Assembly (NCBI GenBank): GCA_013285685.1
Contig: JABDHD010000020.1
Location: forward strand, 1-46,541
DNA from: Bacteroidota bacterium
Lineage (GTDB): Bacteria > Bacteroidota > Bacteroidia > Sphingobacteriales > Sphingobacteriaceae
Direction of reading: 5' to 3'
Length of the DNA: 46,541 nucleotides
A program made the translations under genes and the position numbers. Within the stretch, counting starts at the first letter, position 1, and each line of letters opens with the position of its first letter. A model generated the notes under the pieces. That model worked only from the letters and a program-made list of their open reading frames with translations, was not told where the DNA came from and made no database searches. This document shows, piece by piece, positions 9,044-17,040 of this stretch.

Positions 9044-9916
9044 TTACCCAAACAACTCACTGCTCAAATACCGGTCGCCGCGGTCGCAGCAAATAAAAAC
9101 GATGGTGCCTTCGGTGAGTTCGCCGGCAAGCTTTAAGGCGCCTGCCATGGCCCCGCCGCTGCTCATCCCGGCAAAAATACCTTCTTCTTTGGCCAGGCGG
9201 CGCGCCATTTGAGTGGCCTCGGCCTGCGACACATCAATCACCCGGTCAACCCGTTCGGGTTCGAATATTTTGGGCAGGTATTCAACCGGCCAGCGGCGTA
9301 TACCCGGGATGCACGAATCCTCGGTTGGCTGGCAGCCCACGATCTGGATATTGGGATTAATTTCCTTCAAATACCTTGAGCAGCCCATAATCGTCCCTGT
9401 AGTGCCCATCGAGCTTACAAAATGGGTGATCTTCCCTTCGGTATCTTTCCAAATCTCGGGGCCGGTGGTTTTATAATGGGCCAGGTAATTATCGGGGTTG
9501 GCAAACTGGTTCAATAAATAAAATTCGCCGCCGGCGCCTTTTTCCTCGGCATAGTCACGGCAGGCCTCTATGCCCTCCAGCAGCGTCACTTTGGCGCCGA
9601 ATGCTTCCATGGTAAGGGTACGTTCGCGGGTAGAACTTGCGGGCATTACCAGTTCAATTTCCAGCCCGTACAAACAGGCGATCATGGCCAGCGCAATACC
9701 GGTATTACCGCTTGTGGCCTCTATCAATTTCATGCCAGTTTTAATATCCCCCCGTTCAACAGCGCAGGCGATCATATTTTTTGCCGGCCGGTCCTTTACG
9801 CTGCCGCCCGGGTTATTTCCTTCCAGCTTGCCAAAAATGCGCACCTTGGGATTGGGGTTCATCTTTTTGATCTCTGCCATCGGCGTATTGCCGATCAGAT
9901 CGAGGATAGTTGCCAT
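9044..9916 (-). CDS. cysM: Cysteine synthase B (O-acetylserine sulfhydrylase)
   Basis: A 290-residue fold-type II PLP enzyme that converts O-acetylserine plus sulfide to L-cysteine. Seen: LIGNTPM at the N-terminus, the PLP-lysine region PGGSVKDRPA, the substrate loop TSGNTGIAL, SSMGTTGTIMG for the cofactor phosphate, and a GMSSGGAMAG block. The stretch RRWPVEYLPKIF favours the CysM branch over CysK. It lies 29 bp downstream of the serine acetyltransferase gene, so the two enzymes of cysteine synthesis form an operon. The pair is inserted, on the opposite strand, between the two halves of the sugar-oxidation gene group and converges with the subunit-3 gene. Confidence 0.95.
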   Translation of the reverse strand: MATILDLIGNTPMAEIKKMNPNPKVRIFGKLEGNNPGGSVKDRPAKNMIACAVERGDIKTGMKLIEATSGNTGIALAMIACLYGLEIELVMPASSTRERTLTMEAFGAKVTLLEGIEACRDYAEEKGAGGEFYLLNQFANPDNYLAHYKTTGPEIWKDTEGKITHFVSSMGTTGTIMGCSRYLKEINPNIQIVGCQPTEDSCIPGIRRWPVEYLPKIFEPERVDRVIDVSQAEATQMARRLAKEEGIFAGMSSGGAMAGALKLAGELTEGTIVFICCDRGDRYLSSELFG

Positions 9917-9945
9917 AATGATCTTATGCTATAGCCGGGTAAAAT

Positions 9946-10758
9946 CTATTCAACCCTGGCTTTATTGAATACTGTAATTGCCGACTTATGGAACACCGTT
10001 GAATTAGGCTCAACGCTTTTGGTGAGCCAAACGTTGCCGCCGATAATGCTGTCGTGCCCGATAATGGTTTCGCCGCCTAAAATGGTGGCGCCGGCATAAA
10101 TTACCACGTTGTCCTCAACAGTAGGATGGCGCTTGGTATAGGCCATGTTTTTATCGACACTAAGCGCGCCGAGCGTTACACCCTGGTATAATTTTACGTT
10201 GTTGCCAATTATGCAGCTTTCGCCGATCACGATGCCGGTACCATGGTCGATATGAAAATATTCGCCGATTTTTGCCGCGGGGTGTATATCGATGCCCGTT
10301 TTTGAATGCGCCCACTCCGTTAGAATTCTGGGTAACAGGGGCACTTCGTATTTATAAAGGGCATGCGCCAGGCGGTAAAACGAAATGGCGAAAAAACCGG
10401 GGTAGGTCCTTATCACTTCAAACTCACTGCATGCTGCCGGGTCGCCGTTGAAAATCGCTTGTATATCGGTATTCAGCAGTGCATATAAACCTGGCAATTC
10501 ATCAAAAAACTCTTGCGCAAGCAGTTCCTTATCACAATCCTCACAGGCTTTTGTGGCGTTCATGATCACCGCAAGCTCCCGCTGCAACCGGTCAAACTCT
10601 TCCTTCACCTGCAAAGCGTCGAAAAAATCCTGCCGTTGCTGCTCCGGAAATAACAGGCGGATAACCTGCAACGCCCAGTTCGTGATCTCCTTGTTCGAAG
10701 GGACAGCTTCAACCTGCTGGTGCTTATGGAATATCTGGTTATAAAACTGGTTGTTCAT
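9946..10758 (-). CDS. cysE: Serine O-acetyltransferase
   Basis: Acetylates L-serine with acetyl-CoA, the committed step of cysteine synthesis. The protein is about 270 residues: an alpha-helical N-terminal domain, then a left-handed beta-helix of hexapeptide repeats containing DIHPAAKIG, HIDHGTGIVIGE and the YQGVTLGAL block, as expected for CysE/EpsC. The ATG at 10758 is preferred; a TTG four codons upstream would only add MYIA. It is the first gene of the cysE-cysM operon. No convincing promoter motif was found; upstream lies a 280-bp intergenic region full of short repeats. Confidence 0.94.
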   Translation of the reverse strand: MNNQFYNQIFHKHQQVEAVPSNKEITNWALQVIRLLFPEQQRQDFFDALQVKEEFDRLQRELAVIMNATKACEDCDKELLAQEFFDELPGLYALLNTDIQAIFNGDPAACSEFEVIRTYPGFFAISFYRLAHALYKYEVPLLPRILTEWAHSKTGIDIHPAAKIGEYFHIDHGTGIVIGESCIIGNNVKLYQGVTLGALSVDKNMAYTKRHPTVEDNVVIYAGATILGGETIIGHDSIIGGNVWLTKSVEPNSTVFHKSAITVFNKARVE

Positions 10759-10914
10759 TGCTATGTACAAAGTCTTTAAAAGAGGATTTTAACGGCGGTG
10801 GTAAATTATAAGTCCTGACGATATCTTTGACGTAAGACTTGTTAACAAATTACAATTTTATACAAAAGAATGTTGTTGATTTGTAAAAAAGTCCGGAAGT
10901 CTGAAAAGACCGAT

Positions 10915-11040
10915 GTCCGAAAGAAGAAGCTTTGTCGAAATTCTCTTTAATCGGTGAAATCGGTGAGCTAAAGTCCGGAAGACGAAGTTTCGTCGAAATT
11001 CTTTTCAATCGGTGAAATCCAAAAATAATCGGTGAAATCC
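10915..11040. repeat. Tandem degenerate intergenic repeat containing AATCGGTGAAATC
   Basis: Two diverged units of about 48 bp (starting near 10915 and 10973) each run from GTCCGRAAG through GTCGAAATTCT to AATCGGTGAAATC. A third fragment, AATCGGTGAAATCC, lies at 11026-11040. The same core in reverse complement (TTTCACCGATT) forms the inverted repeat at 12860-13036. The array reaches to within about 12 bp of the GTG start of the NIPSNAP gene. The rest of the intergenic region 10759-11051 shows nothing recognisable. Confidence 0.75.
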
Positions 11041-11051
11041 AAAAACAAAAA

Positions 11052-11846
11052 GTGAAAAGGCGTTCATTTGTAAAATCAACAGCATTGGCAGTCGCAGCGG
11101 GAGCTGTGGCGCCCAAAATCGGTATGGCTAAAGAAGATTCGCCTAAGGGCGGCCGGGAATTTTACGAGCTGCGGGTATACACCTTAAGAGATTATGACCA
11201 GCAGAAACTTGCTGAGGGCTATTTTAGTGATGCGTTTATCCCTGCCTTAACCCGCCTGGGCAGCGGCCCGGTTGGTGTTTTTACCGAGCTAAAACCTGCC
11301 ACTCAAACCAAACTTTATGTATTGATCCCCTACAATTCGCTGGACAATTTTTTGGCTATCCAGGATAAGCTGGCGAATGACCAGGTATATACGCAGGCGG
11401 CTGATGCTTACCTGTTTGCGCCCGCAACAGATCCGGCTTATGAGCGCATCGAAAGCTCGCTGTTAAAAGCGTTCGTGCACATGCCTAAAATGCAGGTTCC
11501 TGAACAGAAGCCGCGTATTTTTGAACTGCGCCGTTATGAGCACGCTACCGAAGGCGCCGGCAAAAAGAAGCTGGAAATGTTTAACGACGCCGGCGAAATC
11601 GACATATTTAAAAAACTTGGCTTTAAGCCGGTTTTTTTTGGCGAGACGCTGATCGGTCCGCTAAGGCCAAATCTGACCTACATGATCACCTTTGACGACA
11701 TGGCTGCCCACGATGCGCACTGGAAAGCTTTTGGCAGCGACCCGGACTGGAAAAAAGTAAGCGCCATACCTGATTATGCGGATGCTAAACTTGTATCACG
11801 AATTACTTCTACTATTCTTGTTCCGGCGGCGTTTTCGCAAATTTAG
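11052..11846 (+). CDS. NIPSNAP family protein, Tat-exported
   Basis: A 264-residue protein with a Tat-like signal (KRRSFVKSTALAVAAGA, cleavage around residue 24) and two NIPSNAP-type ferredoxin-like domains. The first begins FYELRVYTLRDY and the second IFELRRYEHA with PNLTYMITFDD. In Bacteroidota such proteins are often encoded next to sugar isomerases and oxidoreductases; their biochemical role is not established. The only credible start is the GTG at 11052, since no ATG precedes the RR motif in frame. The codon sits directly after an A-rich stretch, as is usual in this phylum. Next, 72 bp later, is a Tat-exported TIM-barrel isomerase with its own promoter. Confidence 0.82.
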   Translation: MKRRSFVKSTALAVAAGAVAPKIGMAKEDSPKGGREFYELRVYTLRDYDQQKLAEGYFSDAFIPALTRLGSGPVGVFTELKPATQTKLYVLIPYNSLDNFLAIQDKLANDQVYTQAADAYLFAPATDPAYERIESSLLKAFVHMPKMQVPEQKPRIFELRRYEHATEGAGKKKLEMFNDAGEIDIFKKLGFKPVFFGETLIGPLRPNLTYMITFDDMAAHDAHWKAFGSDPDWKKVSAIPDYADAKLVSRITSTILVPAAFSQI

Positions 11847-11866
11847 TGTATCAAATTAGTTGCGTA

Positions 11867-11897
11867 TTTGTTTCGTGTCGATAATACACTATATTTA
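11867..11897 (+). promoter_or_regulatory. Bacteroidota-type promoter of the TIM-barrel isomerase gene
   Basis: TTTG at 11867-11870, a 19-bp spacer, then TATATTTA at 11890-11897, one mismatch from TAnnTTTG. The ATG at 11919 follows 21 bp later. This argues against any start upstream of 11919. Confidence 0.6.
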
Positions 11898-11918
11898 CCA
11901 TCACCAATTAAAAAAACC

Positions 11919-12794
11919 ATGACTTCCAGGCGATCATTTCTTAAAACTTCGGCTGTGCTTTCAGCCGGGCTGCTTGTGGCCCCTAAATTATTTGCATACG
12001 ATAAAAAGTATATCGGGCTGCAATTGTACACCGTGCGCGACCATATGTCAAAAGACCCGGTGGCTACGTTGGCAAAAGTTGCGCAAATAGGCTATAATTC
12101 GATAGAAGGCGCTACCTATACCGGTGATGAGAAGTTTTACGGGATGAGCGGCGCCGATTTTACAAAAGTGCTAAAGGATAACGGCCTGGCGATGTTCAGC
12201 TGCCATTATCGTTTGGGCGAGGACATGAAGGGTACGAAGGGCACCATGTTAAATGACTGGGATAAGGCAGTAGATGACGCCGCCGCCATAGGTTTAAAAT
12301 ACATGATATGCGCCTGGCTATCACCGGCCGAGCGGGGCACCCTCGATCATTATAAACAAGTAGGAGATGATTTGAACAAAGCCGGCGAGGTTTGCAAAAA
12401 AGCAGGCATCCAGCTTTGCTATCACAACCATGATTTTGAGTTTATACAGGAAAATGGAAAATATCCTTATGACACCCTGCTTTCAACTTCCGATAAGGAC
12501 CTGGTAAAAATGGAAATGGATATGTACTGGATGACCAAGGCGAAGCAGGACCCTATTGCAATTTTTAATGAGCACCCCGGCCGTTTCCCGCTATGGCATT
12601 TAAAAGATATGGACAACAAGCCCGACCAGATGTTTACCGAGGTAGGCAACGGGATAATAGACTTTAAAAATATTTTTAAGCATGCCAGCAAAGCAGGGCT
12701 CAAATATTTCTTTGTAGAGCAGGATGTTTGTCCCGGCGATCCATACGACAGCATTGCAAAAAGCATCAATTATATAAAAACCAACCTGGTTTAA
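11919..12794 (+). CDS. Sugar phosphate isomerase/epimerase-like TIM barrel, Tat-exported
   Basis: A 291-residue xylose-isomerase-like TIM barrel (AP endonuclease family 2 fold). A Tat signal (TSRRSFLKTSAVLSAGLL) marks it as periplasmic. Metal-site motifs visible are CYHNHDFEF, EMDMYW, WHLKDMD and a late Glu in FVEQD, the usual order for divalent-metal isomerases, epimerases and 3-keto-sugar enzymes of this fold. The frame extends 17 codons further upstream, but the ATG at 11919 matches the Tat signal and the promoter. Inference: together with the GMC dehydrogenase and DUF1080 gene it handles oxidised sugars in the periplasm; the exact reaction cannot be read from sequence. Confidence 0.87.
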   Translation: MTSRRSFLKTSAVLSAGLLVAPKLFAYDKKYIGLQLYTVRDHMSKDPVATLAKVAQIGYNSIEGATYTGDEKFYGMSGADFTKVLKDNGLAMFSCHYRLGEDMKGTKGTMLNDWDKAVDDAAAIGLKYMICAWLSPAERGTLDHYKQVGDDLNKAGEVCKKAGIQLCYHNHDFEFIQENGKYPYDTLLSTSDKDLVKMEMDMYWMTKAKQDPIAIFNEHPGRFPLWHLKDMDNKPDQMFTEVGNGIIDFKNIFKHASKAGLKYFFVEQDVCPGDPYDSIAKSINYIKTNLV

Positions 12795-12818
12795 AAAGAC
12801 CTTTCAATCAATCAACTG

Positions 12819-12852
12819 GCTGGGCTTTCTTTGGAGAGTCCGGCTTTTTTTT
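12819..12852 (+). terminator. Rho-independent terminator after the isomerase gene
   Basis: GCTGGGCT at 12819-12826 pairs with AGTCCGGC at 12837-12844 (8 bp, two G-U pairs in RNA) around a 10-nt loop, followed directly by eight Ts. Confidence 0.75.
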
Positions 12853-12859
12853 GGGGGGA

Positions 12860-13036
12860 TTTCACCGATTTTAGAATAGATTACACCGATTTTAATTGGG
12901 GTTAATTCAGGCTCACACGAGGGGAAGGGTCGGGGTAAAAACAGCGCCTCGCATTGTAAACCCCACTCCAACTCACCAGGCCCTCGAAAAATGTCCTTTT
13001 TAAAAATCAGTGTAATCTATTCTAAAATCGGTGAAA
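12860..13036. repeat. 34-bp inverted repeat between convergent genes
   Basis: The left arm (12860-12893, starting TTTCACCGATTTTAG) and right arm (13003-13036, ending AAAATCGGTGAAA) are reverse complements with one mismatch, separated by 109 bp. It lies between the isomerase and hexosaminidase stops and shares its core with the repeats at 10915-11040. No gene is seen in 12795-13095. Confidence 0.9.
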
Positions 13037-13095
13037 CTGAGCGCGGCGACTTCATGACCACCAAAAAAATAAACACTGGTGAATAATCCCGCTAA

Positions 13096-15222
13096 TCAAA
13101 ACATCGGGTAGCTTGCCGGCTCCGGTTTCAGCGTGCCGCTTATCAAAGCTTCTATCCCGGGCAATATCGCTATCTGTACTTCATGCAGGGGTTTCACCAT
13201 TTGCTGTAATTGTTTTAACTGATTATCCTTATTCCCTTCGCCGCTCAAAGCCTGCAAACCAATAGCGGCGGCGGCAGAAAGATTGTCAGACAGATCACTG
13301 ATTTGCCGCGGGTACGGCGCATAGCCGGAAACCGCGTCGAACCGGGCCTTGTTATTTTGCCATTTTTGCAGTTGGTATTTGACAGCCTGCAGATCAGCGT
13401 CGTTGTGGCTTTTTAGGTAAGCCGCCACCGACTGCCTGAAATACCACCCGGTTTCCGAATCGGAATGTGCCATATCGGCAATATTTACCAGCGGGGAGGT
13501 CGGGTTGGTGCGCCCTTTGCCATTGGCGAACATGCCGCCCATCAGCCTTTTATAGCCTTTCACCGGCGTGCACACATCGGCAAGGGTGCGAACAGGGCCG
13601 AGGTCGACATCGTTTACCCAAAGCGATAATACCTTTTGATAGGCAAAGCTTTCATTTATGGCCCGTTCATTCAGGTCGAAATCAGTGGCCCATAAGCGCC
13701 GGTACATGTCATCCACGTCATTGACATTCGCGGGCGACCAGAACCGCTCGGCAATCGCTGCCGCTCTTGGCCAAACACGTATCTCCTCGTTGTTGCCGTC
13801 CATCAGTTCGCTCCATTGGGCAGCCTCGCCGCCTAAAATGCCTTTGGCGGCATCGGCCTGGTTCAAGTCGGCCGGTACTGGATCAGTTTGGTAATGGATG
13901 TAGGCGGGCATAAACAAATCCAGGTAATAGCCTGCCGAAATGATGACCTGGTTACCGTGCTGAACAACCTCGCCTGTGTTCAGCGTTGGTCCGATTCCGG
14001 ATGGTTTCCATTTCTGCACGATGACATCCTGCGGAATAGCCTGGTTAAATGCTTCTTCCCATCCTATCAGCCTTTTGTTATATTTTTTGGCGATATCGTA
14101 CATCCGCTTTACAAAATAAGCCTGCAGTTCATCGGTGTTTTTCATGCCTTTGTTCTGCATAAATGCCGCGATATCGGTGTTTTGCTTCCAGGCCACGCCA
14201 TTGTTTTCGTCGGCGCCCGCGTGAAAATAGGGGTCGGTAAACAGGCCGCTCATTTCTTTTATAAACTTGTCAAAAAATGTATAGGTGCTTTCTTTTGTCG
14301 GGTCGATAGTTGGCGTTGGCATCGAGCTGATCAGCTGCATTATCTTCCCCAGGTTCAAATTTTTGATCGAATCCAGCTTGTATCGCTGCCCCGGTTTGTA
14401 GTCCGACGGATAGCTTGCTAAATAAGGATAAGCCGCCAGGATGCTTGAACAATGTCCGGGCAGGTCGAACTCAGGCACCACGATAATGCCCCTGTCGTGG
14501 GCGTAGCCCACCAATTCCCTTATTTGATCCTGCGTATAATAATAGCCATTGGACCCTTTTTGCTGCAGCAGCGGGAAAACTTTTGATTCCACCCGGAAGC
14601 CTTCATCATCCGACAAATGCAGGTGCAGCACGTTCAGCTTAACAATTGCCATTGCATCAATATTCCGTTTCAGTACTTCGAACGGAATAAAATGACGGGC
14701 TACATCGATCATCAATCCGCGCCATTTAAACCGGGGCGAGTCGTTCACCTCAACAAGGGGGCAATAAAACCCGTTTTTGTCCGGCGATATCAGCTGATAT
14801 AAGGTTTCCAGCGCTCTTTCGGCTCCAATATCGGTTGCCGCGCTAATGATTATTTTGTCGGGGTTTACCTTGAGCGAATAACTTTCATCCATCCCAATGG
14901 CCGGCGCTATTGCTTTATTATAGGTGACGTAAAGCCGCGCGTTTGCGTCATTATCTGCCGCTGAAATAAACTCCTGCGAAAAATTTATATTTACCCGCCG
15001 GCCCAGCTGCAGGTAAAACCGGTTGACTGCGGCAATAAATTTTCCACTTTCCGGACCATTGATACCGATGTTAAAATCGGCGGTAAAATTGAATCTGCCG
15101 GCACTGATCTTAGTTGACAGCGGGCGCGGCAGCAGGTTGAGCGTGTCCGTTGGTTGGGCAAATCCGGTCGCTCCGCTTAAGCAAATCAGCAGTGTAAAAA
15201 ATAAAATGCGTTTCATAATCAT
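13096..15222 (-). CDS. Beta-N-acetylhexosaminidase, GH20
   Basis: A 708-residue secreted glycoside hydrolase family 20 enzyme. It has a signal peptide (MKRILFFTLLICLSG, ending near FAQ), a GH20b-like N-terminal domain with LLPRPLS, and the catalytic barrel (FKWRGLMIDVARHF, HLHLSDDEGFR). The catalytic Asp-Glu pair lies in HAGADEN (Asp338/Glu339), where the family norm is HxGxDE. A C-terminal helical region follows. It removes terminal N-acetylglucosamine or N-acetylgalactosamine from chitin, glycan or peptidoglycan fragments. The ATG at 15222 directly follows the TetR stop (TAG then ATG) with no gap; a second ATG two codons in would also serve. Translation is therefore probably coupled to the regulator gene. 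Confidence 0.94.
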   Translation of the reverse strand: MIMKRILFFTLLICLSGATGFAQPTDTLNLLPRPLSTKISAGRFNFTADFNIGINGPESGKFIAAVNRFYLQLGRRVNINFSQEFISAADNDANARLYVTYNKAIAPAIGMDESYSLKVNPDKIIISAATDIGAERALETLYQLISPDKNGFYCPLVEVNDSPRFKWRGLMIDVARHFIPFEVLKRNIDAMAIVKLNVLHLHLSDDEGFRVESKVFPLLQQKGSNGYYYTQDQIRELVGYAHDRGIIVVPEFDLPGHCSSILAAYPYLASYPSDYKPGQRYKLDSIKNLNLGKIMQLISSMPTPTIDPTKESTYTFFDKFIKEMSGLFTDPYFHAGADENNGVAWKQNTDIAAFMQNKGMKNTDELQAYFVKRMYDIAKKYNKRLIGWEEAFNQAIPQDVIVQKWKPSGIGPTLNTGEVVQHGNQVIISAGYYLDLFMPAYIHYQTDPVPADLNQADAAKGILGGEAAQWSELMDGNNEEIRVWPRAAAIAERFWSPANVNDVDDMYRRLWATDFDLNERAINESFAYQKVLSLWVNDVDLGPVRTLADVCTPVKGYKRLMGGMFANGKGRTNPTSPLVNIADMAHSDSETGWYFRQSVAAYLKSHNDADLQAVKYQLQKWQNNKARFDAVSGYAPYPRQISDLSDNLSAAAAIGLQALSGEGNKDNQLKQLQQMVKPLHEVQIAILPGIEALISGTLKPEPASYPMF

Positions 15223-15846
15223 CTATTGGGTTGTTTCTTCTTTTCGATTAATAATAGCTAAGCCTTTATCGGTACAAATACCGCGTAAATAAATATCGAT
15301 GGTATGTTTTAACAGTTCAGCCGGTGTTAAATTGAATTTTTTATAGGTATCAAAACGGGTTACCGATGTGTACAAAACGCTCAATGCAGTTAATATCACT
15401 GCCGGCTTCAGGTGGGGCAAAAAATAACCCCCGTCAATACCCAATTGAAGTGCGCCGGTCATTATTTCGCCGGTCAGCCTCGCGTTCCTGACGATTACTT
15501 TGTCCTGCAACTCGGGGTAATAATGGTTCAGATCGTGATAAAACAAATAATTGGCGCCGAAGTCAAGCGCCGTTGATTTGGCATAAAGCGTACATATAAA
15601 ATCAACCGGGTTGGGTTCTGCGTCAACAATGCTTTTCACATCCCGGTCCAACCCCGAATAATGCAGCATTAAACAAGCCTCAAGCAACGCTTCCTTATCG
15701 GCAAAAAACTTATACATGGTTTTGGTGGATATGCCCAATGCCGAAGCCAGTTTTTGCATGGTCATGCTGCGGATGCCATGTTCCAAAAATTCTTTTAACG
15801 ATTTTTCAATGATCTGCTCTTTCAATTGCCGGAAAATATTTTTCAA
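15223..15846 (-). CDS. TetR/AcrR family transcriptional regulator
   Basis: A 207-residue regulator with an N-terminal TetR helix-turn-helix (EHGIRSMTMQKLASALG, then ISTKTMYKFFADKEALL, residues about 20-58) and a helical ligand domain whose inducer is unknown. The start is a TTG at 15846, because the next ATG would delete the first helix. The frame is open further upstream but holds no better start. An inverted repeat just before the start is a likely self-operator. Its stop codon abuts the start of the hexosaminidase gene, so regulator and enzyme form one transcript, and the enzyme may be its regulatory target. Confidence 0.9.
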   Translation of the reverse strand: MKNIFRQLKEQIIEKSLKEFLEHGIRSMTMQKLASALGISTKTMYKFFADKEALLEACLMLHYSGLDRDVKSIVDAEPNPVDFICTLYAKSTALDFGANYLFYHDLNHYYPELQDKVIVRNARLTGEIMTGALQLGIDGGYFLPHLKPAVILTALSVLYTSVTRFDTYKKFNLTPAELLKHTIDIYLRGICTDKGLAIINRKEETTQ

Positions 15847-15851
15847 ATATA

Positions 15852-15898
15852 ATTTTCCATTTTGAAATTGGAAAATATTTTCATGAAATAATTTTCCA
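15852..15898 (-). promoter_or_regulatory. Candidate TetR operator
   Basis: ATTTTCCA (15852-15859) and TGGAAAAT (15869-15876) form an inverted repeat with a 9-bp centre. A third ATTTTCCA follows at 15891-15898, and TTTCATGAAA (15879-15888) is palindromic. It lies directly upstream of the regulator's TTG start and between two divergent genes. Confidence 0.55.
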
Positions 15899-15962
15899 CT
15901 CGGTCTAAAAATTATTTCACATAAATAAATCGCTGTGAACTTGTTTTGTTGTAGGTTAGTGT

Positions 15963-16502
15963 ATGATAAAGGGATTATTAGCCGGATTGATCATATTCAT
16001 GCTTTTTGGGCCTGGTTATGTTTTTACAAAACAGACATTGGGAAGTAAGCATCCGCTGGTTGTTGGCGACCGGATGCCAGAATTCTCACTTACCGACCAA
16101 AACAGTAAAGTATTTAACAGTGTCGATTATGTTGGCAAAAAAATCCTGGTTATTTACTTCTATCCGAAAGATGAAAGTATGGTCTGCACCAAAGAAGCTT
16201 GCTCATTCCGGGACAGCTTTAACGATTTTTCAAAAGCCGGCGCTAAGGTGATCGGCATCAATAGCGGTACGGTGGCCAGCCATAAGGAATTCAGCGGTCA
16301 CTATAAGCTACCCTTTATTTTATTGAGCGATCCGGGAAATAAAGTTTATCACCTGTTTGGCGTGGAGGATGCGTTATTTATGACAGGCCGCCAAACCTTT
16401 GTGATCGGCCTTAATGGCAAAGTTGCATTTACCTATGAATCGATGATACGGGGGAGGAAACATGTAGATGAGGCACTCGCTTTTATCAGGAGCCATAGAT
16501 AG
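15963..16502 (+). CDS. Peroxiredoxin, BCP/AhpC-TSA type, membrane-anchored
   Basis: A 179-residue thiol peroxidase. The N-terminal 20 residues form one hydrophobic segment (signal anchor or signal peptide). The thioredoxin-fold domain then has the peroxidatic Cys75 in VCTKEAC and a resolving Cys80 five residues later, the atypical 2-Cys arrangement of bacterioferritin comigratory protein (BCP). KILVIYFYPKDES, just before, is the usual strand leading to the active site; the common TPG before Cys is replaced by SMV. It reduces hydroperoxides, probably at the periplasmic face. It is divergent from the TetR gene and shares its operator region, so co-regulation is possible but unproven. Confidence 0.88.
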   Translation: MIKGLLAGLIIFMLFGPGYVFTKQTLGSKHPLVVGDRMPEFSLTDQNSKVFNSVDYVGKKILVIYFYPKDESMVCTKEACSFRDSFNDFSKAGAKVIGINSGTVASHKEFSGHYKLPFILLSDPGNKVYHLFGVEDALFMTGRQTFVIGLNGKVAFTYESMIRGRKHVDEALAFIRSHR

Positions 16503-16597
16503 GTTGACCATATCGCTTTTTGAAATTTTGCAGACCGTTACGTCCGGTTCAATTTGACCGTGACACTGATTTTTTGAATGTGCTTGCGTTTGCTTCC

Positions 16598-16984
16598 CTA
16601 AGCATTTTCTAACAAAAAATCCCCGCTTATGCCCAGTTTATTGTGTATGGCTTTCAAAAACATCACATCTGGCTCACGCTTTCCATTTAATATTTGCGAC
16701 AATTTAGATGTCCCCAATCCCAGCATTTCAGCAAGTTTGGCCTGTGAAATGTTTAACTCCTTAATTTTATGCTGAACGACAGAACTGATAGTAACTGGCA
16801 AAGGCATTATCTTTAAAATGTTATCTTCATATTGTTCTGCAAGCAAACTAAGGCTGTTCAGTTCTTTCTTCTCCGCATCAGTTAAAAAATTAAAACCGCC
16901 GCTGTCTGTCGCCTTTGCAATAAATTTTTCTATCAAAGCCATTACCTGGTTGTACTGGGCTTGATTTCTTATTTTATCGATCAT
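16598..16984 (-). CDS. HigA-like antitoxin / XRE-family HTH protein
   Basis: A 128-residue protein with a helical N-terminal half and a C-terminal helix-turn-helix (ISQAKLAEMLGLGTSKLSQ, then ILNGKREPDVMFLKAI, about residues 75-115). The layout matches HigA antitoxins of the type that represses its own operon. In ordinary higBA modules a toxin gene of about 100 codons lies immediately upstream; here the upstream position, 56 bp away on the same strand, holds the 180-residue Imm11-like gene instead. No toxin gene is found within 1 kb. It may be a solitary regulator. The region is visibly AT-richer than its neighbours, suggesting transfer. Confidence 0.82.
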   Translation of the reverse strand: MIDKIRNQAQYNQVMALIEKFIAKATDSGGFNFLTDAEKKELNSLSLLAEQYEDNILKIMPLPVTISSVVQHKIKELNISQAKLAEMLGLGTSKLSQILNGKREPDVMFLKAIHNKLGISGDFLLENA

Positions 16985-17040
16985 CTTTTATGCTAATGGT
17001 TATGCTATCTCATCAATTGCTTTGAAACGCCGCTCACCGC

